The position numbers and the translations under genes were made by a program. From Fibrobacter sp. (GTDB lineage: Bacteria; Fibrobacterota; Fibrobacteria; Fibrobacterales; Fibrobacteraceae), in the NCBI GenBank assembly GCA_024398965.1, contig JAKSIF010000001.1, positions 62,001-126,000 of the forward strand: a stretch of 64,000 nucleotides of DNA, in the 5' to 3' direction. Below the pieces are notes generated by a model that saw nothing but the letters and a program-made list of their open reading frames with translations, was not told the DNA's origin and searched no databases. Positions 63,250 through 64,000 of the stretch are shown here, one piece after another (within the stretch, counting starts at the first letter, position 1; every line of letters starts with the position of its first letter).

Positions 63250-64000
63250 TTAAGGTTCGAACAAATCTTTTGCGGTCACTTCGGAATGCAACAAAGAACT
63301 ATGGTTGTTTTTTAGGATTCCATCGACCGTCACGAAAGTATGCACTAGGCTTTTACGAGTTTTTGACGTCACCTTAAAAACAGATGCGCGTGCTTTCAGT
63401 TTTTCTGCATAATCCTTGCTGATCGCATATTGACCGTTAGTGAATTTGATTTCGCAAAGGTGTATCATCTTGTCTACTCTATCAATGAGTAGGTCGATTT
63501 GGGTTCCACTCTCGCCATCGTTCTCCGGCACGTAACGCCACGTACTCACCGCCGTTGCCATCCCTGAAATTCCAAGGGCCTTCTTTATTTGCCTAAGGTG
63601 AAGCAGACAAACCTGTTCAAACGAAAATCCTCGCCAAGAGACAACAGACGCATCGTTAAAATGATGCAGCCAAAAATTTTCGTCCTTTGAGTTGTTGTTT
63701 TTTACAAACTTATAGTAGAACAACGTATAGAAATCGATCAGCTTGTAGGCCGTATTCTTGACATTTTTTCCGAATTGTGTCATGGACATTATAAAATCGG
63801 AGCGTTCAAGGTTTGCAAGAATGTGAGTTAAACGTCCCCCAGAGACACCTGTAATTTCTGCGATCTCTTTTTTTTGTAAACCCTTCCTTTTTTGTGCAAG
63901 AGCTTCTACTACCGCAACATACTTATCAGCACAATTAAAAAGGGCTGTATAAAGTTCGTCAAATTCCCGCTGCAAGCTAGAACCATTTTTAAACATCAAT
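63250..64000 (-). CDS. AAA ATPase / DUF234-type protein, C-terminal part
   Basis: The frame is open to the window edge, so this is the 3' end of a longer gene. The visible 249 residues match the C-terminal half of the ATPases with a DUF234 nuclease-like domain: a winged helix (KKEIAEITGVSGGRLTHILANLERSDFI), then FWLHHFN and SWRGFSFEQVCLLH, and the PD-(D/E)XK-like segment GTQIDLLIDR ... LCEIKFTNGQYAI. The ATPase domain with Walker motifs would lie beyond 64000. These proteins are common, poorly understood, and often accessory. Confidence 0.75.
   Translation of the reverse strand, partial: LMFKNGSSLQREFDELYTALFNCADKYVAVVEALAQKRKGLQKKEIAEITGVSGGRLTHILANLERSDFIMSMTQFGKNVKNTAYKLIDFYTLFYYKFVKNNNSKDENFWLHHFNDASVVSWRGFSFEQVCLLHLRQIKKALGISGMATAVSTWRYVPENDGESGTQIDLLIDRVDKMIHLCEIKFTNGQYAISKDYAEKLKARASVFKVTSKTRKSLVHTFVTVDGILKNNHSSLLHSEVTAKDLFEP

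Noticed and set aside
1-64000. rRNA, tRNA genes or CRISPR arrays
   Set aside because: None of the intergenic gaps shows a cloverleaf, rRNA core motif or regular direct repeats on reading; a tRNAscan/CRISPR search would be definitive.

Overview
The window comes from a Fibrobacter-like bacterium (Fibrobacterota, gut or rumen type). Support: a member of the Fibrobacter second paralogous family (TIGR02147), a 2385-residue SprA-like type IX secretion translocon, a GH44 cellulase-like enzyme ending in a type IX sorting domain, many Ser-rich-linker lipoproteins, a type 2 IleRS and a Cthe_2159-type polysaccharide-binding lipoprotein. I recognise no rRNA, tRNA or CRISPR array.

Layout. 0.1-2.8 kb: batD-batE (+). 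2.9-10 kb: sprA (-). 10.3-14 kb: acyl-CoA carboxylase beta subunit and a lone AIPR-family protein (-). 14.3-17.8 kb: leucine-rich-repeat protein and two tandem S41 protease lipoproteins (+). 17.9-26.7 kb: envelope and housekeeping genes (M23 peptidase, FKBP isomerase, glmS, scpA with a long acidic tail, YugP-like Zn peptidase, GH44). 26.8-32 kb: TolC-HlyD-ABC2-ABC2 efflux operon without an ATPase gene. 32.1-37.8 kb: five-gene operon DUF4956-HlyD-TolC-VTC polyphosphate polymerase-lamin-tail lipoprotein. 38-40.1 kb: batA-batB (-), 35 kb away from batD-batE. 40.3-47 kb: GH13 glucosidase, Cthe_2159-like protein, alpha/beta hydrolase, FIST-GGDEF protein.

From about 47 kb the sequence becomes more AT-rich and accessory in character. 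It holds a Cys-rich conserved protein, a TIGR02147/lipoprotein pair, a frameshifted GT39-like membrane glycosyltransferase, a decayed Phd/YefM antitoxin, a roughly 210-nt structured RNA candidate directly upstream of a single-chain R-M-S (type IIG-like) gene, an AbiE-like toxin-antitoxin pair with a nested palindromic operator, a type III restriction-enzyme fragment, and an orphan AbiEi-like antitoxin with a 5' frameshift. Core genes resume with ileS (58.5-61.7 kb). A tandem pair of secreted paralogues and an AAA ATPase/DUF234 protein cut by the window edge follow.

How the genes relate. SprA would export proteins such as the GH44 enzyme through the outer membrane. The VTC operon pairs a polyphosphate polymerase with a tripartite-like envelope conduit and is the best candidate for an undescribed transport or synthesis system. 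The 52-58 kb segment behaves like a defence island in which intact systems sit beside decayed ones; its most novel element is the structured RNA leader with pseudoknot and competing terminator. All functions are inferred from sequence reading only; no database search was run.
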